NCBI RefSeq assembly: GCF_014649875.1
Contig: NZ_BMTW01000002.1
Span: 496,001 to 560,000 of the forward strand
Length of the DNA: 64,000 nucleotides
Source: Streptomyces rubiginosohelvolus
GTDB lineage: Bacteria > Actinomycetota > Actinomycetes > Streptomycetales > Streptomycetaceae
Direction of reading: 5' to 3'
Shown here in pieces: positions 8,992 through 17,457 of the stretch. Every line of letters begins with the position of its first letter. The first letter of the stretch is position 1. The notes below the pieces were generated by a model. It was not told the DNA's origin and made no database searches. It saw only the letters and a list, made by a program, of their open reading frames with translations. Both the position numbers and the translations under genes were made by a program.

Positions 8992-10962
8992 CTACGCCCC
9001 GTCCGCCTTGGCCTTGGCGTCGATGGCGGCCAGCGAGCGGCGCGCCTGGTTCCGGTCGGTGGTGTACCAGAAGTCCGGCAGCGAGGCGCGCAGATAGCTC
9101 CCGTACCGCGCGTTGGCGAGCCTGGGGTCCAGCACGGCGACCACGCCCTTGTCACCCGTCGCCCGGACCAGCCGGCCCGCGCCCTGGGCCATCAGCAGGG
9201 CGGCGTGCGTCGCCGCCACGGCCATGAAGCCGTTGCCGCCCGCCTCCTCGACCGCCTTCTGCCGGGCGCTCATCAGCGGATCGTCGGGCCGGGGGAACGG
9301 AATCCGGTCCATGACCACCAGCTGACAGCTCGGCCCCGGGACATCCACGCCCTGCCAGAGCGACAGCGTGCCGAAGAGGCAGGTCTCCGGGTCGGCCGCG
9401 AAGTTCTTGATCAGCTCGCCGAGCGTCTCCTCGCCCTGGAGCAGGATCGGCTTGTCCAGGCGCCCCCGCAGCTCCTCGGCCGCCGCCTTGGCTCCCCGCA
9501 TGGAGGAGAAAAGGCCCAGCGTCCGGCCGCCGGCCGCCTCCACCAGCTCGGCGAGCTCGTCCAGCATGTCCGTACGCGATCCCTCGCGCCCCGGGGTGTT
9601 CAGATGCCGGGCGACATAGAGGATGCCCTGCTTCGGATAGTCGAACGGGGAGCCGACGTCCAGCCCCTTCCACTGCGGGACGTCCTCGCCCGCCGTGCCC
9701 TCGGGGGCCAGTCCGAGCGACGCGCCCACGCCGTTGAAATCGCCGCCGAGCTTGAGGGTGGCCGAGGTCAGCACCACGGACCGCTCGGCGAACAGCTTCT
9801 CGCGCAGCAGCCCCGACACGGAGAGCGGCGCGACCCGGACGGACGCGCCGAACCGGTCGTGCTGCTCGTACCAGACGACGTCGTACTCGGAGCCCTGGGT
9901 GATGCGCTCGGCGACGCCGTGGATCGACTCGACCGAGGCCAGGGCCTGCTTGCGGACGGCGTTCTCGTCCTCGACCGACTTGTCCCGGGTGGCGCCGATC
10001 GCGGAGATCACCGTGCGCGCCGCGTCGCGCAGCGCCATCAGCGCGTATCCGAGGTCCTCGGGCACCTCTTCGAGCCGTCCGGGCAGCGCCAGCTCCATGA
10101 CCCGCTCGAACCCCTCGGCCGCGGTCTGGAGGGCGTCGGCCGCCTTCTCGTTGACCAGCTTCGCCGCGCGGCGGACCGCCCGGTTGACCTGGGCGGGGGT
10201 CAGCTCGCCGGTGGCGACGCCGGTGACCCGGGAGACCAGCTCATGGGCCTCGTCGACGATCAGCACCTCGTGCGACGGCAGCACCGGCGCGCCCTCGATG
10301 GCGTCGATCGCGAGCAGCGCGTGGTTGGTGACGACGACATCCGCGAGCTTGGCCCGCTCGCGGGCCGCCTCGGCGAAGCACTCCGCGCCGTACGCGCACT
10401 TCGTCGCGCCGAGGCACTCCCGCGAGGAGACCGAGACCTGACCCCAGGCCCGGTCCGAGACACCGGGCGTGAGGTCGTCCCGGTCGCCCGTCTCCGTCTC
10501 GTCCGACCAGTCCCGCAGCCGCAGTAGGTCCTGCCCCAGCTTGCTGGACGGGGCCGCCGCCTCGAACTGGTCGAAGAGCCCCTCCTCCTCGTCCTGCGGC
10601 ACCCCTTCGTGGAGCCGGTGCAGGCAGAGGTAGTTCGACCGGCCCTTGAGCATGGCGAACTGCGGGCGCCGCCGCAGCAGCGGATGCAGGGACTCGACCG
10701 TACGCGGAAGGTCGCGCTCCACGAGCTGTCGCTGGAGGGCGAGGGTGGCCGTGGCCACGACGACCCGCTCCCCGTGCGCCAGGGCCGGCACAAGATAGCC
10801 GAGCGACTTGCCCGTACCGGTGCCGGCCTGGACGAGCAGGTGGGATTGGTCGTCGACGGCCTCGGCGACGGCTTCGGCCATGGTGACCTGGCCGGGCCGT
10901 TCCGTACCGCCGACGGCGGTGACGGCGGCGTGCAGGAGCTCGGGGAGGGATGGCTTCGTCAT
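8992..10962 (-). CDS. DinG-type ATP-dependent DNA helicase (XPD-like, Fe-S)
   Basis: A 656-residue superfamily 2 helicase of the DinG/YoaA group. Walker A AGTGTGKS is at residues 46-53 and the DEAH box is in LIVDEAHELV. Four cysteines (one in SNYLC and three in ECLGATKCAYGAEC) fit the XPD-type 4Fe-4S domain. The C-terminal helicase half has LWQGVDVPG and GAGRLVRA (motif VI). Family members unwind R-loops, D-loops and stalled-fork structures from 5' to 3'. A perfect RecA-NDp/PafBC-type promoter ends nine bases before the ATG, so the gene is probably damage-induced independently of LexA and leaderless. Confidence 0.92.
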   Translation of the reverse strand: MTKPSLPELLHAAVTAVGGTERPGQVTMAEAVAEAVDDQSHLLVQAGTGTGKSLGYLVPALAHGERVVVATATLALQRQLVERDLPRTVESLHPLLRRRPQFAMLKGRSNYLCLHRLHEGVPQDEEEGLFDQFEAAAPSSKLGQDLLRLRDWSDETETGDRDDLTPGVSDRAWGQVSVSSRECLGATKCAYGAECFAEAARERAKLADVVVTNHALLAIDAIEGAPVLPSHEVLIVDEAHELVSRVTGVATGELTPAQVNRAVRRAAKLVNEKAADALQTAAEGFERVMELALPGRLEEVPEDLGYALMALRDAARTVISAIGATRDKSVEDENAVRKQALASVESIHGVAERITQGSEYDVVWYEQHDRFGASVRVAPLSVSGLLREKLFAERSVVLTSATLKLGGDFNGVGASLGLAPEGTAGEDVPQWKGLDVGSPFDYPKQGILYVARHLNTPGREGSRTDMLDELAELVEAAGGRTLGLFSSMRGAKAAAEELRGRLDKPILLQGEETLGELIKNFAADPETCLFGTLSLWQGVDVPGPSCQLVVMDRIPFPRPDDPLMSARQKAVEEAGGNGFMAVAATHAALLMAQGAGRLVRATGDKGVVAVLDPRLANARYGSYLRASLPDFWYTTDRNQARRSLAAIDAKAKADGA

Positions 10963-10971
10963 AGCCCGACC

Positions 10972-10994
10972 AGCCTACGGCGCACCACTGACAA
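10972..10994 (-). promoter_or_regulatory. RecA-NDp/PafBC-type promoter of the DinG-type helicase gene
   Basis: On the minus strand TTGTCAGTG, an 8-base spacer and TAGGCT exactly fit TTGTCRGTG-N8-TANNNT, the promoter class activated by PafBC after DNA damage in mycobacteria. The hexamer ends nine bases upstream of ATG 10962. Confidence 0.8.
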
Positions 10995-11000
10995 CGACGG

Positions 11001-12941
11001 TCACTCCCGGACGCGGGCGGAGGGGTGCAGCGGGTTGGGAACCGTGCCGTGGATCGCCGCGTGCGGACGGCTGGCCCGGTCCCGATAGCCGTCGACATGC
11101 AGGCGGTTGCGGTTGAGGCAAAGGCGTTCGATCTCGGGGGTGAGCATGTCGAACAGCTCGAACCGCTCCTTCAGCTCCGGGAAGCGGGCGTGGTGACGCA
11201 CGATCTCCGCCCGGACGAGTGACCAGAAGGTGTCCTCGGAGACGCCGAGCTGCTCCTCGCACAGGGGTGAGAGATAGCGGAAGACGCCGACGAAGAGGCC
11301 GGAGTGGATGAACTGGGTGAGGAAGGACGGCTCCTCGGTGAGGAGGACGGCGCGCACCTCGTCGGGCATGGAGGCGTGTTCCGGCAGCGGGCGGGCGCTG
11401 ACGTTGACGTCGTCGACGAAGTCCTTGATGGCGAGCCGTACGGGCACGTCGTTCTCGTCGAACACGACGATGGCGTTCTCGCCGTGCGGGGAGAACACGG
11501 TGCCGTAGCGGTAGAGGAAGTGCAGGAGCGGCGGCAGCAGGGCGGCGAAGAGGCGCTTCAGCCAGGTCTCCGGGGAGAGGCCGGAGCGCTCGACCAGCTC
11601 CGCGGTGAACGCGCGGCCCGCCGGATCCGTATGGATGAGGGAGGCGAGCGTGCGGGCGCGTTCGCCCGGGGCGAGGCGGGGCGGCAGGGGCTCCCGCCAG
11701 ATCGCGCCGAGGAGTTCCTTGTACTGGTAGGGCGCTCCGGGGAGGTGGTCGTACAGCGGATGTTCGACGGCGACGGAGGCGACCTCTCCGAGGAGGATGA
11801 CCCGGCAGGTCTCGCGCAGGAAGGGGTCGCCCTCGCACAGCCCCTGGACCCAGGCGGTGACGGCGGGGGCGGCGAGGGTCCGCTCGGTCGGCAGGCCGCG
11901 CCAGACCAGGGTGTTGAGGATGGAGAGCGGGAGCTTCACCGTGTGCCGTTCGGGCCGGTCCACGTTGGCGAACGTGCGGATGGACTGCTGCGGGAGGCGG
12001 GCGTCGCCGTCGGTGTGCAGGGCCACGATGTCGCCGGCGGCGATGGCCGGGGCGAAGAGCGGCACGATCCACTCGTCCCACTGCCAGGGGTGCACGGGGA
12101 GGTAGAAGTAGTCCTCCGGGTCGTGTCCCCGGGCCCGCAGTACGTCGGCGAAGGCGTCCCGGACGTCCGGGGCGAGCTCTCCGGCGTACAGCTGGTCGGG
12201 GGTGGAGACGCGGCCGACGCCCCGGAACTGCGCGATGCGGGTGCTGACCGCGATCCACGGCAGCCGGAGCGGGCTGCGGGTCTCGGGGGTGAAGCGGGCG
12301 GCGTCGGCGGCGGAGAACCCGAGCCTCCCCTTGCTCGCCACCAGCCAGGGGTGGCCGGTCTGGTGGCCTTCCAGCTCCGCGTAGTCCAGGGCGGCGAGCC
12401 GGTCCGCGGTGAACGCGGTGTGGTCGAGCCGGGCGTCGGCGGACAGCGTCAGAGTCAGCTCGCGGATGAGGTGGCCCAGCGTCGTGCCGTCGATGCCGAG
12501 GAGGTCACGGGCCCGGGTGAGGAAGGTCAGCGGGTCACGGAACGGGCGGGAGGCGGCGGGCGAGCCGTTGGACTGCGCGTCGCGCGGGGCCGCTACCGAG
12601 CCGTTGGACTGTCCGTCGGCCCGCGCGGCGGGCGAGCCGTCGGCCTGGGCGGTCTGGGGCTGCGCGGTGATCTCGATCGACTCGGGGTCGACGCGCCAGC
12701 TGCCGTAGACGCCGCGCCGGGCGGTGAAGGCGAGCACTCCCCCGTCGTCGAGGGTCAGCCGGTGGCGCCCGCCGGCCCCGGGCACCGGAACCGGCTCGAT
12801 GATCTTCTCGTAGGCGAACTCACCGAGCATCTTGGCGAGGAGCCTCGCTGCGGCCCGGTCCCAGATCTGCCGGTTCAGCTCCGGAGGGCTGAACAGCTGC
12901 GGGGACGCGGCTGCGTCACGGCTCGTGGGAGATATCGGCAC
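11001..12941 (-). CDS. IucA/IucC family NIS siderophore synthetase (second in operon)
   Basis: A 646-residue NRPS-independent siderophore synthetase, which adenylates a carboxylate and condenses it with an amine or hydroxylamine. Family landmarks are HPWQWDEW in the centre, the ATP-site segment QQSIRTFANVDRPERHTVKLPL, and HGENAIVVFD, followed by the C-terminal FhuF-like helical part. Residues near 100-130 form a 12-residue tandem repeat rich in S, N, G, A and D that interrupts the N-terminal domain. It is the last gene of a four-gene operon transcribed leftward. Substrate specificity (citrate prochiral carboxyl or pre-formed monoamide) cannot be set by eye. Confidence 0.93.
   Translation of the reverse strand: MPISPTSRDAAASPQLFSPPELNRQIWDRAAARLLAKMLGEFAYEKIIEPVPVPGAGGRHRLTLDDGGVLAFTARRGVYGSWRVDPESIEITAQPQTAQADGSPAARADGQSNGSVAAPRDAQSNGSPAASRPFRDPLTFLTRARDLLGIDGTTLGHLIRELTLTLSADARLDHTAFTADRLAALDYAELEGHQTGHPWLVASKGRLGFSAADAARFTPETRSPLRLPWIAVSTRIAQFRGVGRVSTPDQLYAGELAPDVRDAFADVLRARGHDPEDYFYLPVHPWQWDEWIVPLFAPAIAAGDIVALHTDGDARLPQQSIRTFANVDRPERHTVKLPLSILNTLVWRGLPTERTLAAPAVTAWVQGLCEGDPFLRETCRVILLGEVASVAVEHPLYDHLPGAPYQYKELLGAIWREPLPPRLAPGERARTLASLIHTDPAGRAFTAELVERSGLSPETWLKRLFAALLPPLLHFLYRYGTVFSPHGENAIVVFDENDVPVRLAIKDFVDDVNVSARPLPEHASMPDEVRAVLLTEEPSFLTQFIHSGLFVGVFRYLSPLCEEQLGVSEDTFWSLVRAEIVRHHARFPELKERFELFDMLTPEIERLCLNRNRLHVDGYRDRASRPHAAIHGTVPNPLHPSARVRE
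12562..12669 (-). repeat. 36-bp tandem repeat inside the NIS synthetase gene
   Basis: Three 36-bp units begin at 12562, 12598 and 12634, each starting GAGCCGTYGGMCTG. They encode a 12-residue repeat (for example DGQSNGSVAAPR). The frame is kept, and the segment probably forms a flexible surface loop in the synthetase. Confidence 0.75.
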
Positions 12942-13001
12942 GGGGACTCCTCCGGAGGGAACCTATGAGGTTCGAGCGGTTGGGGCGGTGCGGAGAGCAC
13001 G

Positions 13002-13727
13002 TCACAGCTGGGCTCGGTACGTTCGGTCGCGGATCATCAGCGCGGCGCGCTTGTCGGGGAGGTCCACTTCGGCGGAGAAGCGGAAGCCGGCGCTGAGGAA
13101 CGCGGATACGGACGGGGTGTTGCGCAGGTCCGGTTCGGCGACGACCCGTCCGCACTGCGGAAGGTTGTCCAGGACGAGGTCGGCGACGGCGCGGAGCAGG
13201 GTGGTGCCCACGCCCCGGCCCCGGTTCCGCACGCCCCCCAGGAGGAGGTGGACACCGGTGTCGTGGGGGCGGGCGGGGTAGTGGCGGGCCAGGGGGTCGA
13301 GGTCGGCGCGGTAGATCTCCCAGTAGCTCATCGGGGTGCCGTCGAGCACGCCGAGACAGGGGATGCTGCGCCCGTCCCCTTCGAGCTGGGGCCGGATGTG
13401 GTCGGCGGTGACGGACTCGGGTCCGGCGAGCTCCCAGAAGGCCGCCACGGCGGGGTCGTTCATCCAGCGGCTGATGACGGGGAGGTCGCGCTCCAGCCGG
13501 ACGGGAAGGAGGGCGAACTCCCCCGCCGTGGTCCGCGCGGGCGGCCAGGAGCCCGGGTCGCCCAGCAGGTCACCGGGGACGGTGGCCCGCCGCGTCCCGG
13601 CATTGCGCTCCTCGGCGATCAGCGCGAGGAGCTCCTCGGTGAGCTTCAGGTCGAGGGTGTCCTCGGCTCCGGTGCTCCCGCCGTCGGGTGCGGTGCCGGG
13701 TTCCGCTGGGGCGTCGGCGGGAGGCAC
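13002..13727 (-). CDS. GNAT-family siderophore acyltransferase (IucB/RhbD-like)
   Basis: A 241-residue N-acyltransferase. After an A/G/P-rich N-terminus, the core runs from VRLERDLPVISRWMNDP to the C-terminus. An acetyl-CoA loop reads RNRGRGVGTTLLRAV, and CGRVVAEPDLRNTPSVSAFLSAGF is the typical GNAT end. This is the RhbD/IucB type that acylates (hydroxy)diamines in hydroxamate siderophore assembly. It sits between two NIS synthetase genes, with 60-bp and 110-bp gaps, in the same operon. An N-hydroxylase, expected for hydroxamate chemistry, is not in the window. Confidence 0.88.
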   Translation of the reverse strand: MPPADAPAEPGTAPDGGSTGAEDTLDLKLTEELLALIAEERNAGTRRATVPGDLLGDPGSWPPARTTAGEFALLPVRLERDLPVISRWMNDPAVAAFWELAGPESVTADHIRPQLEGDGRSIPCLGVLDGTPMSYWEIYRADLDPLARHYPARPHDTGVHLLLGGVRNRGRGVGTTLLRAVADLVLDNLPQCGRVVAEPDLRNTPSVSAFLSAGFRFSAEVDLPDKRAALMIRDRTYRAQL

Positions 13728-13837
13728 GGTGGCGCTCTCCTCTCTGGACCGGGTGCGGTCGGTGAGCTTCTCCGGTGCGGGTGCGGTCGGAGTCTCTCTG
13801 GTGCGGGTTGCGCTCGGAGTCTCTCTGGCGCGGCGGT

Positions 13838-15733
13838 TCAGCTGTGGAGCGGGTTGGCGATGGTGACGTAGACGGACTGGGTGTCGACCGGTCCGACCAG
13901 CTCGTCGAGGCCGTGCAGCCGGGTCAGCAGGTTGGCCTTGCAGCGCAGTTGGCGGTTCTCCAGGAGATACGCGGGGAGGGGTGAGCCGAGTTCCGCGACC
14001 TCGGTGAGGAATTGGCGCAGAACGGTGAGGAGTTGCTGTTCATCCGCGAGGCGCTGCGACCCGAACGCCCCGATGAGACCGAGGACGTTGTTGATGCCGA
14101 GGTAATAGGCGAACCGCTCGTCGGTGACCGGGTCGGAGACGAAGGTGTCGCTGACGGTGCCGATGCCGGGGAGCCGCCGGTCCAGCTCGGCGCGGCGGGA
14201 GTCGCGGAAGTAGTAGCCCTGGTTGTCCCGGTAGCGGCCGCCGACGGGCCAGCCGTCCGGGTCGAGGAGGACGAGGGTGTTCTGCTGGTGGGCTTCGAGG
14301 GCGACGCCGCCGTGGGCGTCGAGCCAGAGGACGGGGCGCACGACGTGGTGCAGATAGCGCCGGAACCATTCGGCGGAGACGTCGGTGCCGGTCAGGCCGG
14401 TGCGGGCGCGCAGGCCGGAGACGACCTCCGCGAGCCGTGAGTGCATTCCGGGGCGCCCGGGCCGGGGCCGCTGCGCGGTGAGTCCGGCGATGCAGGCGGC
14501 GTCGTCGCCCGGGCCGAAGGGATTGTGGCGGAGCATCACGTCGAGCCCGCTGACAGGCGTCCCCTCGGGGTCGTCGACGGCGAGCCAGGCGGGGTCGCGG
14601 ACGATGTCGAAGCCGGGGTGCTCCCGCTGCCAGTGCTCGGCGAGGCCGGTGGACAGGAGGCGGTGGACCTCGACGCCCCGGTGCAGTTCCTTGCGGAGGT
14701 TCTCCCGGCGGGAGTTGGTGATGCGTACGCCGAGGGAGAGCTTGAGCATGACCCGCGCCCCGGGCCGGTGCACGGTGCGGATGGAGGAGGTGGGGTGCCA
14801 GGGGTCGCCGTGCGGGCCGAGGTCGTGGAGCAGGCCGGTCTCGGCGAGGGCGCGGACCTGGGGGCGGTGGATCAGGTCGGCGGCCTGCCAGGGGTGGACG
14901 GGCACGGCGACGGTGCCGGGAGGCGTCTTCAGCCCTGCGGCGTGCGGGGCGAGCAGCTCCTCGGCGGTGGCGGGACCGCCGTCGCTCCAGGCGGAGTCGG
15001 TGGCGGCCAGCGACCGGTCGACGGCGAACCAGTGCAGCGGGAAGGAGCCGTGGAGCTCGGGTGAATAGCGGCGGGACTCCGATTCGGAGAGGCCCTCGCG
15101 GCTCTTGGGCGTGGGGTGGAGGGGGTGGCCGAGCAGCAGGGACTGTTCGGCGGTGAGGAAGAGGTCCGCATCGGCGGGGTCGGCCGGGCTGCGCCGCCGC
15201 TGCTCGATGAAGCCGGCGGTGTGGCGTACGGAGTCGGCGACCCGGGCGACCAGATCGCCCGCGCCGCTCTCGCCGCCCTCGCGGCCGATGAGGACGGCGA
15301 CGGTGGCGGCGTCGGCGGGCGGGGCGCCGGCGGGCGCGTTCTCCAGGGCGGGCGCGCCGAAGCGGTGGGCCCCGGTGGCGGACCAGTAGTGCACGGGGAC
15401 GAGGAGGGCGGTGCCGCTGGCGGGGAAGGCGATGCGCAGGGTGTCGCCGTCGGGGCGGGGCAGGTCGTTCTCCCGGGTCCAGCAGCGCAGCAGGCTTTCG
15501 GTGCCCGCCGCGTCGGCGGCCCGCAGCGGGTCCGGGTCGTCGAGGGCGTCGAAGCCCGGGCCCCGGGCCGCGAGGTCCGGCCCCGGTGCGTACGCGGCGG
15601 GGTCGGCGTCGTGCGGGGTTTTCTGGCGGGGCACGGTCGTCGCCTCGACCGTGCCGGGGGCGGCCGGTCCGTCCTGCCCTCGGTGCTGGGGGTTACCGGG
15701 GCCGTCGGCCTCGGGCGCGGGGGTGGGGTTCAC
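13838..15733 (-). CDS. IucA/IucC family NIS siderophore synthetase (first in operon)
   Basis: A 631-residue NIS synthetase, clearly divergent from the other copy. Landmarks are VPVHPWQAADLIHRPQV, the ATP-site segment PTSSIRTVHRPGARVMLKLS, the EAHQQNTLVLLDPDG motif and a catalytic RD in GRYRDNQGYYF. The first 50 residues are low-complexity (P, A, G, D). It starts with GTG at 15733, 28 bp after the aminotransferase stop. Two dissimilar synthetases imply two successive condensations on a di- or tricarboxylate such as citrate, by analogy with RhbC and RhbF of rhizobactin 1021. Confidence 0.93.
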   Translation of the reverse strand: MNPTPAPEADGPGNPQHRGQDGPAAPGTVEATTVPRQKTPHDADPAAYAPGPDLAARGPGFDALDDPDPLRAADAAGTESLLRCWTRENDLPRPDGDTLRIAFPASGTALLVPVHYWSATGAHRFGAPALENAPAGAPPADAATVAVLIGREGGESGAGDLVARVADSVRHTAGFIEQRRRSPADPADADLFLTAEQSLLLGHPLHPTPKSREGLSESESRRYSPELHGSFPLHWFAVDRSLAATDSAWSDGGPATAEELLAPHAAGLKTPPGTVAVPVHPWQAADLIHRPQVRALAETGLLHDLGPHGDPWHPTSSIRTVHRPGARVMLKLSLGVRITNSRRENLRKELHRGVEVHRLLSTGLAEHWQREHPGFDIVRDPAWLAVDDPEGTPVSGLDVMLRHNPFGPGDDAACIAGLTAQRPRPGRPGMHSRLAEVVSGLRARTGLTGTDVSAEWFRRYLHHVVRPVLWLDAHGGVALEAHQQNTLVLLDPDGWPVGGRYRDNQGYYFRDSRRAELDRRLPGIGTVSDTFVSDPVTDERFAYYLGINNVLGLIGAFGSQRLADEQQLLTVLRQFLTEVAELGSPLPAYLLENRQLRCKANLLTRLHGLDELVGPVDTQSVYVTIANPLHS

Positions 15734-15761
15734 GGCGTTCTTCCTTGTGGGGATTCCGGGG

Positions 15762-17156
15762 TCAGGTGGTCGGCCCGGCGGTGGTCCGACGGTGCGGGGA
15801 GCGTGTCGCGGCTGCCAGCGCGTCGGCGAGACGGTCGACGACGGCGGTCGCCTGCTCGTCGGTGAGGGTGAGGGGCGGCAGGAGGCGGACCACGGCGCCG
15901 TGCCGGCCGCCGAGTTCGACGATGAGGCCGCGTCGCAGGCATTCCTGCTGGACGGCGAGGGCGAGGGCCGGGTCGGGCGGCGGGGCCGGGGCGTGGTCGC
16001 CGGCTTCGGCGGGCAGGGGCGCGCTCTCGGGATCCACCAGCTCCAGGCCGATCATCAGTCCACGCCCCCGTACGTCACCGATTCCCGGGTGATGCGCCCT
16101 CAGTTCTCCGAGACGGGCGAGCATCCGGGCCCCCAGGACCGCTGCGCGGTCCGCCAGTTGATTCTCCCTGACGTACGCGAGCGTGGCCGCGCCCGCCGCC
16201 ATGGCGAGCTGGTTGCCACGAAACGTACCCGCGTGCGCGCCCGGCTGCCAAAGATCCAGCTCAGCGCGGTAGACGATCACGGCGAGGGGCAGGGAGCCGC
16301 CGATCGCCTTGGAGAGGACCATGACGTCGGGAACGATGCCGCTGTGCTCGACGGCCCAGAACGCGCCGGTCCTGCCGACCCCGGTCTGGACCTCGTCGGC
16401 GATGAGCGGGATGGACCGCTCCTCGGTGATCCGGCGCATGCGGCGCAGCCAGGCGTCGGGGGCGGGGTTGACGCCACCCTCGCCCTGGACCGGCTCCACG
16501 ATCATCCCGGCGGGGGCCGGCACCCCGCCCTTGCGGTCGTCCAGCAGGTGTTCGGTCCAGCGGGCGGCGAGCATGGCTCCGTGCTCGCCGCCGGTGCCGA
16601 AAGGGCAGCGGTAGTCCTGCGGGAAGGGAAGCCGGGTGACCCGTACGTCGGTGGCGCCGCCGGAGGCTTCCAGGGCTCCGGCGGTCATGCCGTGGTAGGC
16701 GCCGGTGAAGGTCAGCAGGCCGGAGCGCCCGGTCGCGGAGCGGACCAGCTTGAACGCCGCCTCGACGGCGTCCGTGCCGGCGGGACCGCAGAACTGGATG
16801 CGGGCGTTGTCGGCGAACTGCCGGGGCAGGGTGGCGAACAGCTCGGTGGTGAAGGCGTCCTTGACCGGGGTGGCGAGGTCCAGCACATGCAGGGGGGCAC
16901 CCGAGTCGATGACCTTCCGGATGGCTTCGAGCACGACCGGGTGGTTGTGGCCGAGCGCCAGGGTCCCCGCGCCCGACAGGCAGTCCAGATACCGCCGGCC
17001 GTCCGCGCCCTCGATGGTGAGCCCGCGGGCGCGCACCGGGACGATCGGCAGGGACCGGGCGTAGGTGCGGGCCGCCGATTCGCGCAGGGACTGGCGGCGG
17101 AGGATGCCCTCGTGCGCGGAGGGCGGCGCCACCGGTGCGGGTTCGGTCACGGACAC
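15762..17156 (-). CDS. Diaminobutyrate--2-oxoglutarate aminotransferase (siderophore operon)
   Basis: A 464-residue class III PLP aminotransferase. PLP landmarks are GPAGTDAVEAAFKLVR (phosphate and ring binding), LIADEVQTGVGRTG with the ring-N aspartate, and VLSKAIGGSLPLAV with the Schiff-base lysine. It resembles RhbA/DABA aminotransferases, which convert aspartate semialdehyde to 2,4-diaminobutyrate. The start is GTG 17156, with GGAGG ten bases upstream; an upstream extension to 17300 lacks family homology. It is the first gene of the NIS operon. No DABA decarboxylase follows, so DABA itself may be the building block, or the diamine comes from elsewhere. Confidence 0.9.
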   Translation of the reverse strand: MSVTEPAPVAPPSAHEGILRRQSLRESAARTYARSLPIVPVRARGLTIEGADGRRYLDCLSGAGTLALGHNHPVVLEAIRKVIDSGAPLHVLDLATPVKDAFTTELFATLPRQFADNARIQFCGPAGTDAVEAAFKLVRSATGRSGLLTFTGAYHGMTAGALEASGGATDVRVTRLPFPQDYRCPFGTGGEHGAMLAARWTEHLLDDRKGGVPAPAGMIVEPVQGEGGVNPAPDAWLRRMRRITEERSIPLIADEVQTGVGRTGAFWAVEHSGIVPDVMVLSKAIGGSLPLAVIVYRAELDLWQPGAHAGTFRGNQLAMAAGAATLAYVRENQLADRAAVLGARMLARLGELRAHHPGIGDVRGRGLMIGLELVDPESAPLPAEAGDHAPAPPPDPALALAVQQECLRRGLIVELGGRHGAVVRLLPPLTLTDEQATAVVDRLADALAAATRSPHRRTTAGPTT

Positions 17157-17457
17157 GGCTCTTGATCCTCCTGCGGTAACAGTTGCGTTGCACGTCGGTA
17201 CGATCTCGCGCGGACGCACCGAGGCCGTGAACGCTGTCCTGGTGTCCCCCGTACGTACCAACGACGCCGGCCGCGATGGATCACGGGTAAATCGGAACAT
17301 CCTCGCGGCGACGGAACCGTGGACCTGCCGCGTACCGTCACCATCGGCACCGGCATAGTGGGGGCCGCACAGCGGCGCGGAAGCACCTGCTCCGGCGCCC
17401 GAAGTGTCCGCAATGCAGCACGAGTACCGAGTGACGAAGTCCCAGGGGGATCACGAG
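17157..17457. other. Divergent intergenic region between siderophore operon and protease genes
   Basis: This 301-bp region should hold the promoters of both the siderophore operon and the first protease gene. I looked for an IdeR/DmdR iron box (TTAGGTTAGSCTAACCTAA-like) and for a Zur-type palindrome and saw neither. No ORF with a convincing start is visible. Confidence 0.5.

Noticed and set aside
17157..17300. 48-residue N-terminal extension of the aminotransferase
   Set aside because: It lacks homology and a ribosome site; GTG 17156 has GGAGG upstream and fits the family.
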